DNA of 64,000 nucleotides, taken from the NCBI GenBank assembly GCA_052116865.1, contig JBQKKG010000002.1:124001-188000 (forward strand), read 5' to 3'. The translations under genes were made by a program, and so were the position numbers. The stretch comes from CAUPWF01 sp963515125 (GTDB taxonomy: Bacteria; Bacillota; Clostridia; Lachnospirales; Lachnospiraceae). Below, piece by piece: positions 1-8,495 of this stretch (positions are counted from its first letter, which is position 1; the number at the start of each line of letters is the position of its first letter). Below the pieces are notes generated by a model. It saw nothing but the letters and a program-made list of their open reading frames with translations, was not told the DNA's origin and did not search any database.

Positions 1-278
1 ATCCGAACCCCTTGCTGTGTTTTTTTTACACTTGCAAAGACAACGATTCCATTGGTAACATCAGGGTCATCGCCTGCATCCTTTCTAATCCCGCATTGTA
101 CACACTCTTCTGTTCTTATAATGTGCTCCACATCAAGATAAAGTTGTGTCTGATTTGGAGTAATCAGCGAGACAACCTGTATCTCTTCTTCTCCTAACAA
201 CATCTGTAGCGCTGCTTTAGTTGCAGCAGCCGCACAGCTTCCCGTTGTATATCCTTTTCGTAAACGCTCAGACTTCAT
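1..278 (-). CDS. cbiD: Cobalt-precorrin-5B C1-methyltransferase CbiD (N-terminal part; cut by window edge)
   Basis: About 92 N-terminal residues are in the window; the rest lies beyond base 1. The start reads MKSERLRKGYTTGSCAAAA, the glycine/threonine-rich N terminus typical of CbiD, and RKDAGDDPDVTNG near residue 68 is another hallmark. CbiD methylates C1 during anaerobic corrin ring contraction in the cytoplasm. The ATG shares one base with the stop of cbiK (TAATG), so the two are probably translationally coupled and both lie behind the cobalamin riboswitch. The family call is secure; the C-terminal half cannot be judged. Confidence 0.93.
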   Translation of the reverse strand, partial: MKSERLRKGYTTGSCAAAATKAALQMLLGEEEIQVVSLITPNQTQLYLDVEHIIRTEECVQCGIRKDAGDDPDVTNGIVVFASVKKTQQGVR

Positions 279-1048
279 TACATTGCCTCTTTGATATGTT
301 CTACAAACATGTTCCTAATTCCCTCTATTTCACCAAGCCCTTTTAATATAGCGGTCACATCATATCCAGCCTCTAATAGCTTACTCTTCCAAGAATCTTC
401 CTCTCCAGCCATATCGTTCTTCGCATGATCACCTGCTACAATCATAAAAGGCATCAACAGTACTCTTTTTACATCCATAACTTCTAATTTAGCCATCACA
501 TTTCTCAAATCTGGATATCCCTCTACCGTTCCCACAAGTACATTGCTATATCCCAAAGCGTGAAACGTATATTCTAATGTAGGGTATGCAGCATTTGCAT
601 GATGATCAGTGCCATGTCCCATAAGTACCAACGCTTGGTCTTTTTCCACTTCCACCTGACCCATCAAGCTATGGATACTCATTTTATAATCTGCCACACT
701 ACTAAGGAGTGGCTTCCCTACTCTGATTGTTTTGAATCGTTCAGAAAATTTCATTAATTCACACATCATTTTATCGTGTTCTATGCCGTTCAAAATGTGT
801 GTTGGCTGTACAATTACCTGTTCTATTCCCTCTTGTATCATTTGCTCCATTGCTTCTGATACATTTGGAATATACATGCCCTCTACTCTTTGTAACTTTT
901 TGATAATGATGCCACTGGTAAATGCACGGTATAACTGATATCCAGCATATGCCGATTGTATTTGTGCTTCAATCGCACCAATCGTCTTTGCCATGGTATC
1001 TAAATGGCTGGTTCCAAAACTTACCACAAGAATTGCTTTCCTAGTCAT
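278..1048 (-). CDS. cbiK: Sirohydrochlorin cobaltochelatase CbiK (anaerobic type)
   Basis: Inserts cobalt into sirohydrochlorin, the entry step of the anaerobic cobalamin pathway. The 256-residue length fits the family. The N terminus RKAILVVSFGTSH is the usual CbiK start; H145 in the MGHGTDHHANAAYP motif and H208 in AGDHAKNDMAG match the two metal-handling histidines known for CbiK. No signal peptide is seen, so it should be cytoplasmic rather than the exported variety. It is the first gene after a cobalamin riboswitch and overlaps cbiD by one base. Confidence 0.95.
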   Translation of the reverse strand: MTRKAILVVSFGTSHLDTMAKTIGAIEAQIQSAYAGYQLYRAFTSGIIIKKLQRVEGMYIPNVSEAMEQMIQEGIEQVIVQPTHILNGIEHDKMMCELMKFSERFKTIRVGKPLLSSVADYKMSIHSLMGQVEVEKDQALVLMGHGTDHHANAAYPTLEYTFHALGYSNVLVGTVEGYPDLRNVMAKLEVMDVKRVLLMPFMIVAGDHAKNDMAGEEDSWKSKLLEAGYDVTAILKGLGEIEGIRNMFVEHIKEAM

Positions 1049-1244
1049 CCCATTTGTCTCCTTCTATATTCCAATCGTTTTCTACTGCGGGTTTCATATA
1101 TGGTTTTGATAAAGATATTTTTTAGATTTAAAGTATAATTGCTTCTAGAAATGATACAACAAGCTATGATATTAGATAAAATTCGTATGACAATTGTTGT
1201 TTTTCATTTGTTATCATCCCGTAACGCAATGTACATTTCCCCTA

Positions 1245-1414
1245 ATTCAAATCCGTTAAAAGCGGGTGTTCTGACTTAAGCCTCCTTGCAATATTCAGCC
1301 TTCCCATGAACTCTTCACAGTGACATTATTGAATATTACTCTTCTAATACAGCAACGGGTATTGCTCAGGATTCTAACCTGATTCCCCTTCTTTTAATGT
1401 GTCATAATTTGAAT
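1245..1414 (-). promoter_or_regulatory. Cobalamin (B12) riboswitch aptamer
   Basis: On the minus strand the leader of cbiK contains the conserved blocks CACTG (about 1312-1323), GGGAAGG (1299-1305) and the B12 box AAGTCAGAACACCCGC (about 1260-1278), in the right order and spacing. The closing P1 stem is visible: ATTCAAAT (1407-1414) pairs with ATTTGAAT (1245-1252). Family knowledge: adenosylcobalamin binding lowers expression of the downstream genes. No strong intrinsic terminator is seen between aptamer and cbiK, so control may act on translation. Confidence 0.9.
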
Positions 1415-1431
1415 GGATATTTTCTGCACAT

Positions 1432-1459
1432 ATTATAACACAAATTTCTTTTCTTACAA
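1432..1459 (-). promoter_or_regulatory. Promoter of the riboswitch-cbiK-cbiD unit
   Basis: Minus-strand -35 TTGTAA (1454-1459), 16-base spacer, -10 TATAAT (1432-1437). Transcription would start around 1425, just upstream of the aptamer, leaving a leader of roughly 375 nt before cbiK. Confidence 0.65.
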
Positions 1460-1506
1460 AGTTTTTACTTCTCAACTGTGTGATACAATATATGCTACAT
1501 GTTCTT

Positions 1507-2031
1507 TTAATACTCTATTCCCTTACGAGCTCCTATATGATAATCGTAAGGATGCTTTACTTTTTTTACTTCTGACACATAGTCAGCTATCGCTATCAAT
1601 TTTTCATCAGGGTAACGGCCAGTCATCACTACTTCTAGTTCTTCTGGTTTCTGTTCCAAAAAGCGCAGCACTTCTGCTACTTCTATAATCTTATATTGAC
1701 AGGCTGCCATCAATTCATCTATGATTAAAACTTGATATCTCCCACTTGCTACTTCGCACTTCATATCATCCCATAATTTATGGTAACTGTCTTCCATTTC
1801 TCTTTTTTCGGAATCATGTAACGTATTGTAAAAACCATATGATTTCTCCAAATGCATAACGTGAATCTGAGGTATGGTATCAAGAACCTTTAATTCTGAA
1901 GAGTCCTCATTCTTCAAAAATCTCACAAAAAGAATCTTCATATCGTTACCTGCTGCACGTATTGCTAAGCCAGTAGCAGCAGTTGTCTTTCCTTTTCCTT
2001 CTCCACAATATATATGAGTGAATCCTTTCAT
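1507..2031 (-). CDS. cobO: Cob(I)yrinic acid a,c-diamide adenosyltransferase (CobO/BtuR/CobA type)
   Basis: Transfers the 5'-deoxyadenosyl group from ATP to cob(I)alamin precursors. The P-loop GEGKGKTTAATGLAIRAAG lies near the N terminus and the protein is about 174 residues, as in the family. I chose the ATG at 2031 rather than an upstream start at 2055: it has AGGAGGTG six bases before it and overlaps the stop of the upstream gene as ATGA. Last gene of the operon cbiG/J-cobU-cobO; the next unit downstream has its own promoter and riboswitch. Confidence 0.93.
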   Translation of the reverse strand: MKGFTHIYCGEGKGKTTAATGLAIRAAGNDMKILFVRFLKNEDSSELKVLDTIPQIHVMHLEKSYGFYNTLHDSEKREMEDSYHKLWDDMKCEVASGRYQVLIIDELMAACQYKIIEVAEVLRFLEQKPEELEVVMTGRYPDEKLIAIADYVSEVKKVKHPYDYHIGARKGIEY

Positions 2032-2567
2032 TGTGCACCTCCTAGTACTTCCCAATTCCCTTTATATAGGATTGGTATTCCATATACACTTTCTACGAAC
2101 ATGTTCGCACGTGCTACCATCTTTTGATTCACTTGACCAAGTTCTGCTAAGTATCGCATGGTCTCTTCATCCTCTTCCATTCCAGAAAATACTTCGTTGG
2201 TTACAATTACGACATGTGGCACCTGTGCTAGTAACTGTTCTATTCCTCTCATAATATGTGTATCAATATCTATTTTTACTCCCATCTTATCATACATTTC
2301 ATTTGCAACTAAGTTCGACATGCATTCCAAAAGAACACAAGTTTCTCCTTGCAAATCCAACGTCTCAATATGGGTTCCCTGCTCAATCGTAACAAACTGC
2401 TTTCCCTCACGTAATAATCTATGAGCTTCTACCCTTTGTATACTCTCTGTATCATTCGCCACCATAGTTGCTAGATAGATTTTCCTTGTTTTACATAATC
2501 TTCCTGCAATTTCCTCTGCCCATTCTGATTTTCCACTATTGCTTCCACCTGTAACTACAACTAACAT
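2028..2567 (-). CDS. cobU: Adenosylcobinamide kinase / adenosylcobinamide-phosphate guanylyltransferase
   Basis: Bifunctional enzyme of nucleotide loop assembly: phosphorylates adenosylcobinamide and then forms adenosylcobinamide-GDP. The P-loop GGSNSGKSEWAEEI sits at residues 7-20; H49 in VEAHRLLREGK corresponds to the guanylylated histidine region of CobU. 179 residues, the usual length. It overlaps the upstream cbiG/J stop by 7 bases and the downstream cobO start by ATGA, so it is a tightly packed operon member. Confidence 0.94.
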   Translation of the reverse strand: MLVVVTGGSNSGKSEWAEEIAGRLCKTRKIYLATMVANDTESIQRVEAHRLLREGKQFVTIEQGTHIETLDLQGETCVLLECMSNLVANEMYDKMGVKIDIDTHIMRGIEQLLAQVPHVVIVTNEVFSGMEEDEETMRYLAELGQVNQKMVARANMFVESVYGIPILYKGNWEVLGGAQ

Positions 2568-4414
2568 GTGAACCTCCTACTAACAAACACCTTCATCTCT
2601 TTCATTGACATCCCAACTTCCTTTGGACGCCCTATGACAACTAACGTGCACTGTGCTAATGATGCGGCCCTGCGCTTCTCTTCAAATCCTCCCGTTGCAC
2701 CAGACTCTTTCGTTACAAAATAAGCCGACTCTGTGGCCTGTAACATAGCCAAATTCATCTCCACAGAAAAAGGACCTTGCATTGCAATCAGATGCTTACC
2801 TTCAAATCCTAGCGAACAACTTTCTTGCATTGCCTGATTAGTGGAAAGCACACGCGCATAGCATCGTTTATTATAATCTGGTATCTCGGTATATCGCCTT
2901 AATTCCTTACTTCCCGTAGTTATAAATATATTTCCTTGTGTACCTTTTAAATATGCAACTGCAGCCTCCACTGAATTTACGTATACAATTTCCTCATTTC
3001 TATCTGTACTTATATTACAAGTGTAATCCAATGACTCTCTCAATAATCGTAAATATTCTACTTTACTCTGATTGCATGCACCTTGAATATTTTTAGTGAC
3101 CTCGACTGCAAAAGGGTGTGTGGCATCTACTACCATCTGAATCTTATGCGCTTTGATAAAGCATTCCATTTCCTGCTGATTCAATCTTCCATGCAACACC
3201 TCTACATTCGAATAATCAGGAATACACGCTGCCCCATAATCCGTAGCAACATATGCATAAATTTTTATCTTGAATTGTTGTAGATACCCAATCAATTCAC
3301 GACCTTCCGTTGTTCCTGCAAACACTAACACTGTATTCCTAGTTTCTACACGATCTGCCCTTGCCAGCGAAATAGTAACTGGTCCAATACATATCTTAGG
3401 CTGTATTAACATTCCCTGCCCGCTAGCTACTCGTGCCGCTCTTTCGCATACATTATCTACGCCTACCGTTTGTTCCACAAAAGTAGATGTTACGCTGACT
3501 GACTCGACCTTTTGTAATTCTTCTGTCGAATACGTCACAAATGGAACTTGTAAATCCTTCGCAAGTTCAACGATTCCCTGCTCTTCTCTTTTTCTGTCAA
3601 TGCTTGCTAACGCCTTAATGTCCTTAAGCGCAAGTTGATGAGTCATCAAGACCTGAACCAATGCTGATACTATCTGTTCCTTAGTAATTCCTTTCCGACA
3701 ACCAATTCCTACTATAATCTCAGGTTCTTCCTCCGGAATAAGATATAGGATATGCTTCTTCCCTGCCGCTTCCTTCTGTTGGCTTGTAATCCATATACCA
3801 TAAGTATAATCTTGTAGTCCTTCTGAAGTATTTACAATTTCCACATCATTTCTAAAATGTTCTAACTGCTCACACATGAAGGGAATATCATAGTACAGCC
3901 CTACTTTTTTATTATTTAATATGGACACAGATATTTCTTTTGCTATGTGACGATTTGTAATCTGTAATTTATTGTTTTTTGCAAAGATATCCACCGCAAA
4001 TTTACTCTGAATATCCGTTGCTGTCGTAATAACTGGTACTGCACCTATGGCTTGAGCCAGTGTTTCTGCCAATGCAACTCCGCCTCCTATATGCCCTGAT
4101 ACCACTGGGATGACAAAGGCTCCATTTTCGTCCATAGAAAGCACAGCTGAATCTGTATATTTATCTTTTACATAAGGAGCAATATAGCGAACTGCTATTC
4201 CGGTGGCGCCAATGAAAATAAAAGATACTCTCCCCCACTGGGTTCCTACCATTTCTGAAATTGGCTGTGGAAATGCTGGTATCCCACTGCAACTACATGT
4301 ACTCTTTGCAGTATAGCTATCACACACATAGGACAACTCTGTTAACTTCTTATGAACTTGCTTATTTAATTGTGCACCCTGATTGGTAAAACTAAAAATC
4401 ATGATTGGTTTCAT
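2561..4414 (-). CDS. cbiG/cbiJ: Fused cobalt-precorrin-5A hydrolase (CbiG) and precorrin-6A/cobalt-precorrin-6A reductase (CbiJ/CobK)
   Basis: A 617-residue two-domain protein. Residues 1-355 are CbiG: the SGHIGGG motif at 106-112 and GCRKG at 238-242 are typical of its N- and C-terminal domains. Residues about 360-617 are CbiJ/CobK, opening with the nucleotide-binding motif VLVFAGTTEGREL. The first removes the acetaldehyde fragment of the C20 lactone, the second reduces the ring with NAD(P)H. The two act two steps apart in the pathway with CbiD and CbiF between them. A GGAAGAG site precedes the ATG. The fusion is evident as one uninterrupted frame. Confidence 0.93.
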   Translation of the reverse strand: MKPIMIFSFTNQGAQLNKQVHKKLTELSYVCDSYTAKSTCSCSGIPAFPQPISEMVGTQWGRVSFIFIGATGIAVRYIAPYVKDKYTDSAVLSMDENGAFVIPVVSGHIGGGVALAETLAQAIGAVPVITTATDIQSKFAVDIFAKNNKLQITNRHIAKEISVSILNNKKVGLYYDIPFMCEQLEHFRNDVEIVNTSEGLQDYTYGIWITSQQKEAAGKKHILYLIPEEEPEIIVGIGCRKGITKEQIVSALVQVLMTHQLALKDIKALASIDRKREEQGIVELAKDLQVPFVTYSTEELQKVESVSVTSTFVEQTVGVDNVCERAARVASGQGMLIQPKICIGPVTISLARADRVETRNTVLVFAGTTEGRELIGYLQQFKIKIYAYVATDYGAACIPDYSNVEVLHGRLNQQEMECFIKAHKIQMVVDATHPFAVEVTKNIQGACNQSKVEYLRLLRESLDYTCNISTDRNEEIVYVNSVEAAVAYLKGTQGNIFITTGSKELRRYTEIPDYNKRCYARVLSTNQAMQESCSLGFEGKHLIAMQGPFSVEMNLAMLQATESAYFVTKESGATGGFEEKRRAASLAQCTLVVIGRPKEVGMSMKEMKVFVSRRFTC

Positions 4415-4433
4415 ACTTCTACTCTTCCTATCT

Positions 4434-5390
4434 CTACGATAACTGCTGCATCATCTCTTTTATAACATTAGGCTCTGCGATAAAAGAATACAACATTAAG
4501 CATGCCCCGCAGAAAAATATCACTGCAGTTATTATCATTAACGTAATAAGTACTTTTCTCTTCTCCCTTGGAAACAGACCACGTTGGTACCCAGGCTGAC
4601 CACGATGTAATAAATAGTTTCCAATATACAACAATAATGGAATAGCACATCCCCAAACAATATACGTGGCTACTGACATCAAAGGAATCCGTTCCATCTC
4701 TAATGCATCTAACCCACCTACTCCTACGACCTCAAAAAGAGTTTTGGACAAATATAATATTACAATAGAGAATCCATTATTAATACTATGAAGTATAACC
4801 GTATATAGAAGATTATCAGTTTCCATTACAATATACCCAAATACAATCCCTAACATTGCTGTAGGGAAAAACCTCCAGATACTTCCGTGAAACAACCCAA
4901 AAATGCATCCCGATATTATCATTATAATCCATTTATTTTTTATTGGCGAAAAACTGTGTAATACCACTCCTCGAAAAACAGCCTCCTCACAGATTCCTGG
5001 TGAGATTGCAACTATAAAAAAAGAAACTATAAAAGGAACGCTAACAAATGTGCTTCCTAATTCTTGGCTTACTCCTAACACTTGTTCTGGAAAAAAGTAA
5101 CTTAGTATCAAGGTAACAATCATTCCACTAACTAAGGTAGAACCCCATAGTAAGAATGCACCTAGAAATTGTAATAATTTAGGCTTGTGAATTGGAAATA
5201 TTTTTTTCATATCACCACGTGCCATCACCACAATCAAAATAGATAGTAGCAAAAATAATATCTCCCCTATAAGACTTCCATAAAGCCCTAATTTCATGCC
5301 TAACTTGGGGCTGATGAAAAACATAACTCCTAAACAAAGAACTAATAATAAAATAGCATGGTAAATTTTCAGTGTCTTTTTCTCTCTCAT
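4434..5390 (-). CDS. CPBP family intramembrane glutamic endopeptidase (CAAX protease-like)
   Basis: 318-residue polytopic membrane protein with about eight hydrophobic segments. The Abi/CPBP signature is clear: PGICEEAVFRGVV (EExxxR motif, centre of the protein) followed by a FGLFHGS histidine motif and a later HSINNG motif. Members are membrane-embedded proteases, some linked to bacteriocin self-immunity or protein sorting; the substrate here is unknown. Its ATG lies one base after the stop of the upstream amidohydrolase, and only 19 bases separate its stop from the CbiG-CbiJ gene, so all probably share a transcript. Why a protease sits in a cobalamin operon is not clear. Confidence 0.88.
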   Translation of the reverse strand: MREKKTLKIYHAILLLVLCLGVMFFISPKLGMKLGLYGSLIGEILFLLLSILIVVMARGDMKKIFPIHKPKLLQFLGAFLLWGSTLVSGMIVTLILSYFFPEQVLGVSQELGSTFVSVPFIVSFFIVAISPGICEEAVFRGVVLHSFSPIKNKWIIMIISGCIFGLFHGSIWRFFPTAMLGIVFGYIVMETDNLLYTVILHSINNGFSIVILYLSKTLFEVVGVGGLDALEMERIPLMSVATYIVWGCAIPLLLYIGNYLLHRGQPGYQRGLFPREKRKVLITLMIITAVIFFCGACLMLYSFIAEPNVIKEMMQQLS

Positions 5391-5391
5391 T

Positions 5392-6372
5392 TTACAATAC
5401 TCCTTTACGGATAAATTTCAAAAAATTGTCTCTATAAATATTATTTAATATTTCCTTCTGTAATCCTAATCCATGCATAAGCTTTGGCTTCTTCTCTCTT
5501 ACATAGTACCCATCTGCTGCTAAAATATATTCATCATCAGATTCTAAAAATGTGCGAATCAACTGTATTCTAGCATCACTTTCTTCTATAGAAAGCGGAA
5601 TATTCTCGGTATGGATTACTGACCTTGCTCCGATATCTGTTCCATAACAAATTCGATTCTGGTATTTAATAAAAAATTGTTTTGCTTGTTTCTTGTTATT
5701 CGATAACTGATAAAATAATTCAATCCCTGGTGTAATATCAATCCTAACATTCACAAATCTATCTAATATTGCTCCTAAGCATTCTAATCTATGTGACATA
5801 AAAAAGAAGTGTGGAAATAATATGCGTAATTTAGGGTGTCGCTCTAGTACATGTAGCACTTGCTCATATTGTTCCTCATGTTTGACAAATGAATCATCAT
5901 AAAACCAACCAACTTTTTTTGCATATTCTGAAACCTTTTCAGAATCCCAAAATTCCTCTGGATCGTTGACATGAAAGACGATTGGTACTTGTATCTGTTC
6001 TGCTAATGCCCAATAAGGCTCCCAGATATCATGGTCGAAATCAGGAATAGCATGTTGCTTTCTTACATCAGGTTTTCCCTCTAACATTTTGATTCCAGTA
6101 CATTTCATATCCATAAGCCTTATTATTTCAGAATACAGTGCATATGCCATTTTATCTTTATCATAAGAAAATATTGTTCTATCAATTCCACCAAAGATAA
6201 ATACAGGCACTTTGCATTGTGCCTGATAACGCAATGCATCTAATTCCACTGGCACTTTGCCTCCCTTTGGGATACACTGTAGCGCAATGGCCTCCAAGTT
6301 ATAGTTATCAACAATATGATTCAACCGCTCTGTAAGTAAGCTCTCTGCAAAATGTATGTGACAATCTATCAT
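5392..6372 (-). CDS. Amidohydrolase family protein (amidohydrolase_2-like TIM barrel)
   Basis: 326 residues beginning MIDCHIHFAES, where HIH is the first metal motif of the amidohydrolase superfamily; VPIVFHVNDP (about residue 170), LFPHFFF (about 230) and ICYGTDIGA (about 275) supply the later His and Asp ligands. The pattern suits the amidohydrolase_2 branch (decarboxylases and lactonases). Substrate cannot be read from sequence. First gene of the probable operon running into the CPBP protease and the cobalamin genes, with a good promoter upstream at 6406-6434. Confidence 0.82.
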   Translation of the reverse strand: MIDCHIHFAESLLTERLNHIVDNYNLEAIALQCIPKGGKVPVELDALRYQAQCKVPVFIFGGIDRTIFSYDKDKMAYALYSEIIRLMDMKCTGIKMLEGKPDVRKQHAIPDFDHDIWEPYWALAEQIQVPIVFHVNDPEEFWDSEKVSEYAKKVGWFYDDSFVKHEEQYEQVLHVLERHPKLRILFPHFFFMSHRLECLGAILDRFVNVRIDITPGIELFYQLSNNKKQAKQFFIKYQNRICYGTDIGARSVIHTENIPLSIEESDARIQLIRTFLESDDEYILAADGYYVREKKPKLMHGLGLQKEILNNIYRDNFLKFIRKGVL

Positions 6373-6405
6373 AATACTCCTCTTTTCTTGTTAACACTTG
6401 TTGCT

Positions 6406-6434
6406 ATTATATCAGAGAATATAAATGTGAGCAA
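6406..6434 (-). promoter_or_regulatory. Promoter of the amidohydrolase-CPBP-cobalamin operon
   Basis: Minus-strand -35 TTGCTC (6429-6434), 17-base spacer, -10 TATAAT (6406-6411), about 34 bases before the ATG at 6372. No cobalamin riboswitch is visible in this leader. Confidence 0.6.
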
Positions 6435-6478
6435 TGTTGCATCCCAATGTCCAAATTGAATAAATATTTATTTATCTA

Positions 6479-6507
6479 TTGACATTTTCACTTTAAAGTG
6501 CTAAACT
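6479..6507 (+). promoter_or_regulatory. ABC importer promoter with 12-bp palindromic operator in the spacer
   Basis: -35 TTGACA (6479-6484), 17-base spacer, -10 TAAACT (6502-6507). The spacer holds the perfect palindrome CACTTTAAAGTG at 6489-6500, exactly where a repressor would block RNA polymerase. The cognate regulator is not identified and is not an adjacent gene. Confidence 0.7.
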
Positions 6508-6539
6508 TCAACGCATAAAAGTGCAAGGAGGAAAATAAA

Positions 6540-7568
6540 ATGAAAACGAACACATTACTAACTATGGGGATAATTACTGTATTTACTATGCTTTCTATTG
6601 TAGGTTGTAATAATTCTAAAGCGTCCACCAGTGGTACACAATCAAAATCGACGACGGACACTTTAAAAATTGGTGTGATACAATTAGTAGAGCATAACGC
6701 TTTAGATGCAGCTTATGAAGGATTCAAAGAAGGGTTAGAAGAAGCTGGGTATATAGATGGTGATAATATAACAATTGAATTTAAGAATGCTCAAGGTGAG
6801 CAATCTAACTGTGCCACAATTGCATCACAATTGGTGAATGACAACTGTGATCTTATTTTAGCCATTGCAACTCCAGCCGCTCAAGCAGTTGCTAATGAGA
6901 CCAAAGATATTCCAATCTTAGTAACAGCAGTAACCGATCCTGCTGATGCCAAATTAGTACAATCTAATGAAGAACCGGGAACAAATGTGACTGGTACCTC
7001 TGATTTAACACCGGTAGCAGAACAAATGAATTTACTAAAAGAACTAGTTCCTAATGCTAAAAAGATTGCAATGCTATACTGTTCTAGTGAAACCAACTCT
7101 AAGTTTCAAGTAGAACTGGCTAAAAAAGCAGCAAAAGAGCTTGGAATAGAATCTATGGATGCAACTGTTTCTGAATCCAGTGAAATACGTCAAGTAGTGG
7201 AATCTCTAAAAGGTAAAGTAGATGCTATCTATGCTCCAACAGATAATTTAATTGCTGCAGGGATGTCTACTGTTGGGATGGTTGCAAACGAACTTGGACT
7301 TCCAGTTATTTCTGGTGAGGAAGGTATGTGCCGTAACGGCGGTCTTGCAACTTATGGCATCAATTATAAAGAACTTGGCAAACAAACTGCGGTTCAAGCA
7401 GTTCAGATATTAAAGGGCAAATCTACTCCTGAATCTATGCCAATAGAGTATTTAAAGAATGTTGATTTATTTATAAATGAAGATGTTTCTTCCACGTTGC
7501 AAATTGTAATACCTGAGGATTTAGCTTCCAAAGCAACCATGGTAAAGACGGAAGCCTCATCAAATTAA
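6540..7568 (+). CDS. ABC transporter substrate-binding lipoprotein (ABC_sub_bind family, TrpX-like)
   Basis: 342-residue extracellular binding protein. Residues 1-22 are a lipoprotein signal ending in the lipobox LSIVGC, with Cys23 as lipid anchor, followed by a Ser/Thr-rich linker. The mature part starts LKIGVIQLVEHNALD and has the two-lobed ABC_sub_bind layout; IATPAAQAVANETKDIPI and PTDNLIAAGM are typical. Relatives bind amino acids, tryptophan among them, but the ligand cannot be read here. GGAGG ribosome binding site 8 bases before the ATG. First gene of a three-gene importer operon with permease (20 bases on) and ATPase. Confidence 0.9.
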   Translation: MKTNTLLTMGIITVFTMLSIVGCNNSKASTSGTQSKSTTDTLKIGVIQLVEHNALDAAYEGFKEGLEEAGYIDGDNITIEFKNAQGEQSNCATIASQLVNDNCDLILAIATPAAQAVANETKDIPILVTAVTDPADAKLVQSNEEPGTNVTGTSDLTPVAEQMNLLKELVPNAKKIAMLYCSSETNSKFQVELAKKAAKELGIESMDATVSESSEIRQVVESLKGKVDAIYAPTDNLIAAGMSTVGMVANELGLPVISGEEGMCRNGGLATYGINYKELGKQTAVQAVQILKGKSTPESMPIEYLKNVDLFINEDVSSTLQIVIPEDLASKATMVKTEASSN

Positions 7569-7587
7569 AAGAAAGCGGGAATTCATT

Positions 7588-8481
7588 ATGGACTTATTAC
7601 TAAACATGCAAAGTGCCATTTCACAGGGCATCTTGTGGGGTATCATGGCATTAGGCATTTACATTACATTCAAAATATTAGATATACCAGATATGACATG
7701 CGACGGAAGTTTTGCACTTGGAGGTTGCATTAGTGCTACTCTAATTCTAAAAGGTATGAACCCTTTTTTGACCCTTTTCATTGCAGTATTTGCCGGAATG
7801 TCAGCTGGATATATCACCGGAATGCTACATACAAAACTTATGATTCCTGCCATTTTATCCGGTATTTTATCCATGATTGCACTGTATTCCATTAATATTA
7901 GAATTATGGATGGACCAAATAATTCTTTGCTCGGTATGAACACTATCTTTACTATTATTATGAAACAACTAGGTACATCTCAATCTATTACTATGTTAAT
8001 CATAGGTTTGATTCTTGCGGTCATTGTTATTGCCATATTGTATTGGTTCTTCGGCACAGAAATTGGATGTGCCATTCGGGCAACCGGTAATAATCCTTAC
8101 ATGGTTCGTGCACAAGGGTGTAATACAGACACCACAAAAATCATCGGATTAGTGATCTCCAATGGATTGATAGCCCTTTCTGGTGCATTAGTAGGGCAAA
8201 GTCAAGGGTATGGGGATGTGAAAATGGGTACTGGTGCTATTGTCATCGGGCTAGCTTCTATCGTAATCGGAGAAGTTATATTTGGAAAGAGATTTTCATT
8301 TGTATATATTTTACTCTCTGTTGTGTTAGGCTCTGTTATCTACCGAATGATAATTGCTCTGGTTCTTTATTGGGGATTAAGTACCGATGATATGAAACTT
8401 TTTACAGCTATTATCGTAGCTGCAGCATTGGGTTTACCTACTATTAAAAAGAGATTTTCTGTCCAAAGAATTCCAGCATAG
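7588..8481 (+). CDS. ABC transporter permease (BPD_transp_2 family)
   Basis: 297-residue polytopic inner membrane subunit with about eight to nine hydrophobic segments. It has the branched-chain amino acid permease-type motif EIGCAIRATGNNPYMVRAQG (about residues 157-176), the cytoplasmic loop that contacts the ATPase. The N terminus GILWGIMALGIYITFKILDIPDMT fits the family. It forms the channel for the ligand delivered by the upstream lipoprotein. Spacing of 19 bases before and 14 after supports one operon. Confidence 0.92.
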   Translation: MDLLLNMQSAISQGILWGIMALGIYITFKILDIPDMTCDGSFALGGCISATLILKGMNPFLTLFIAVFAGMSAGYITGMLHTKLMIPAILSGILSMIALYSINIRIMDGPNNSLLGMNTIFTIIMKQLGTSQSITMLIIGLILAVIVIAILYWFFGTEIGCAIRATGNNPYMVRAQGCNTDTTKIIGLVISNGLIALSGALVGQSQGYGDVKMGTGAIVIGLASIVIGEVIFGKRFSFVYILLSVVLGSVIYRMIIALVLYWGLSTDDMKLFTAIIVAAALGLPTIKKRFSVQRIPA

Positions 8482-8495
8482 AAAGGAAGAATCAT

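Noticed and set aside
2018..3638. Plus-strand frames opposite the cobalamin genes
   Set aside because: Shadows of cobU and cbiG/J; hydrophobic, without start signals.
6373..6539. Cobalamin riboswitch for the amidohydrolase-cobalamin operon
   Set aside because: No B12 box or GGGAAGG block on either strand.
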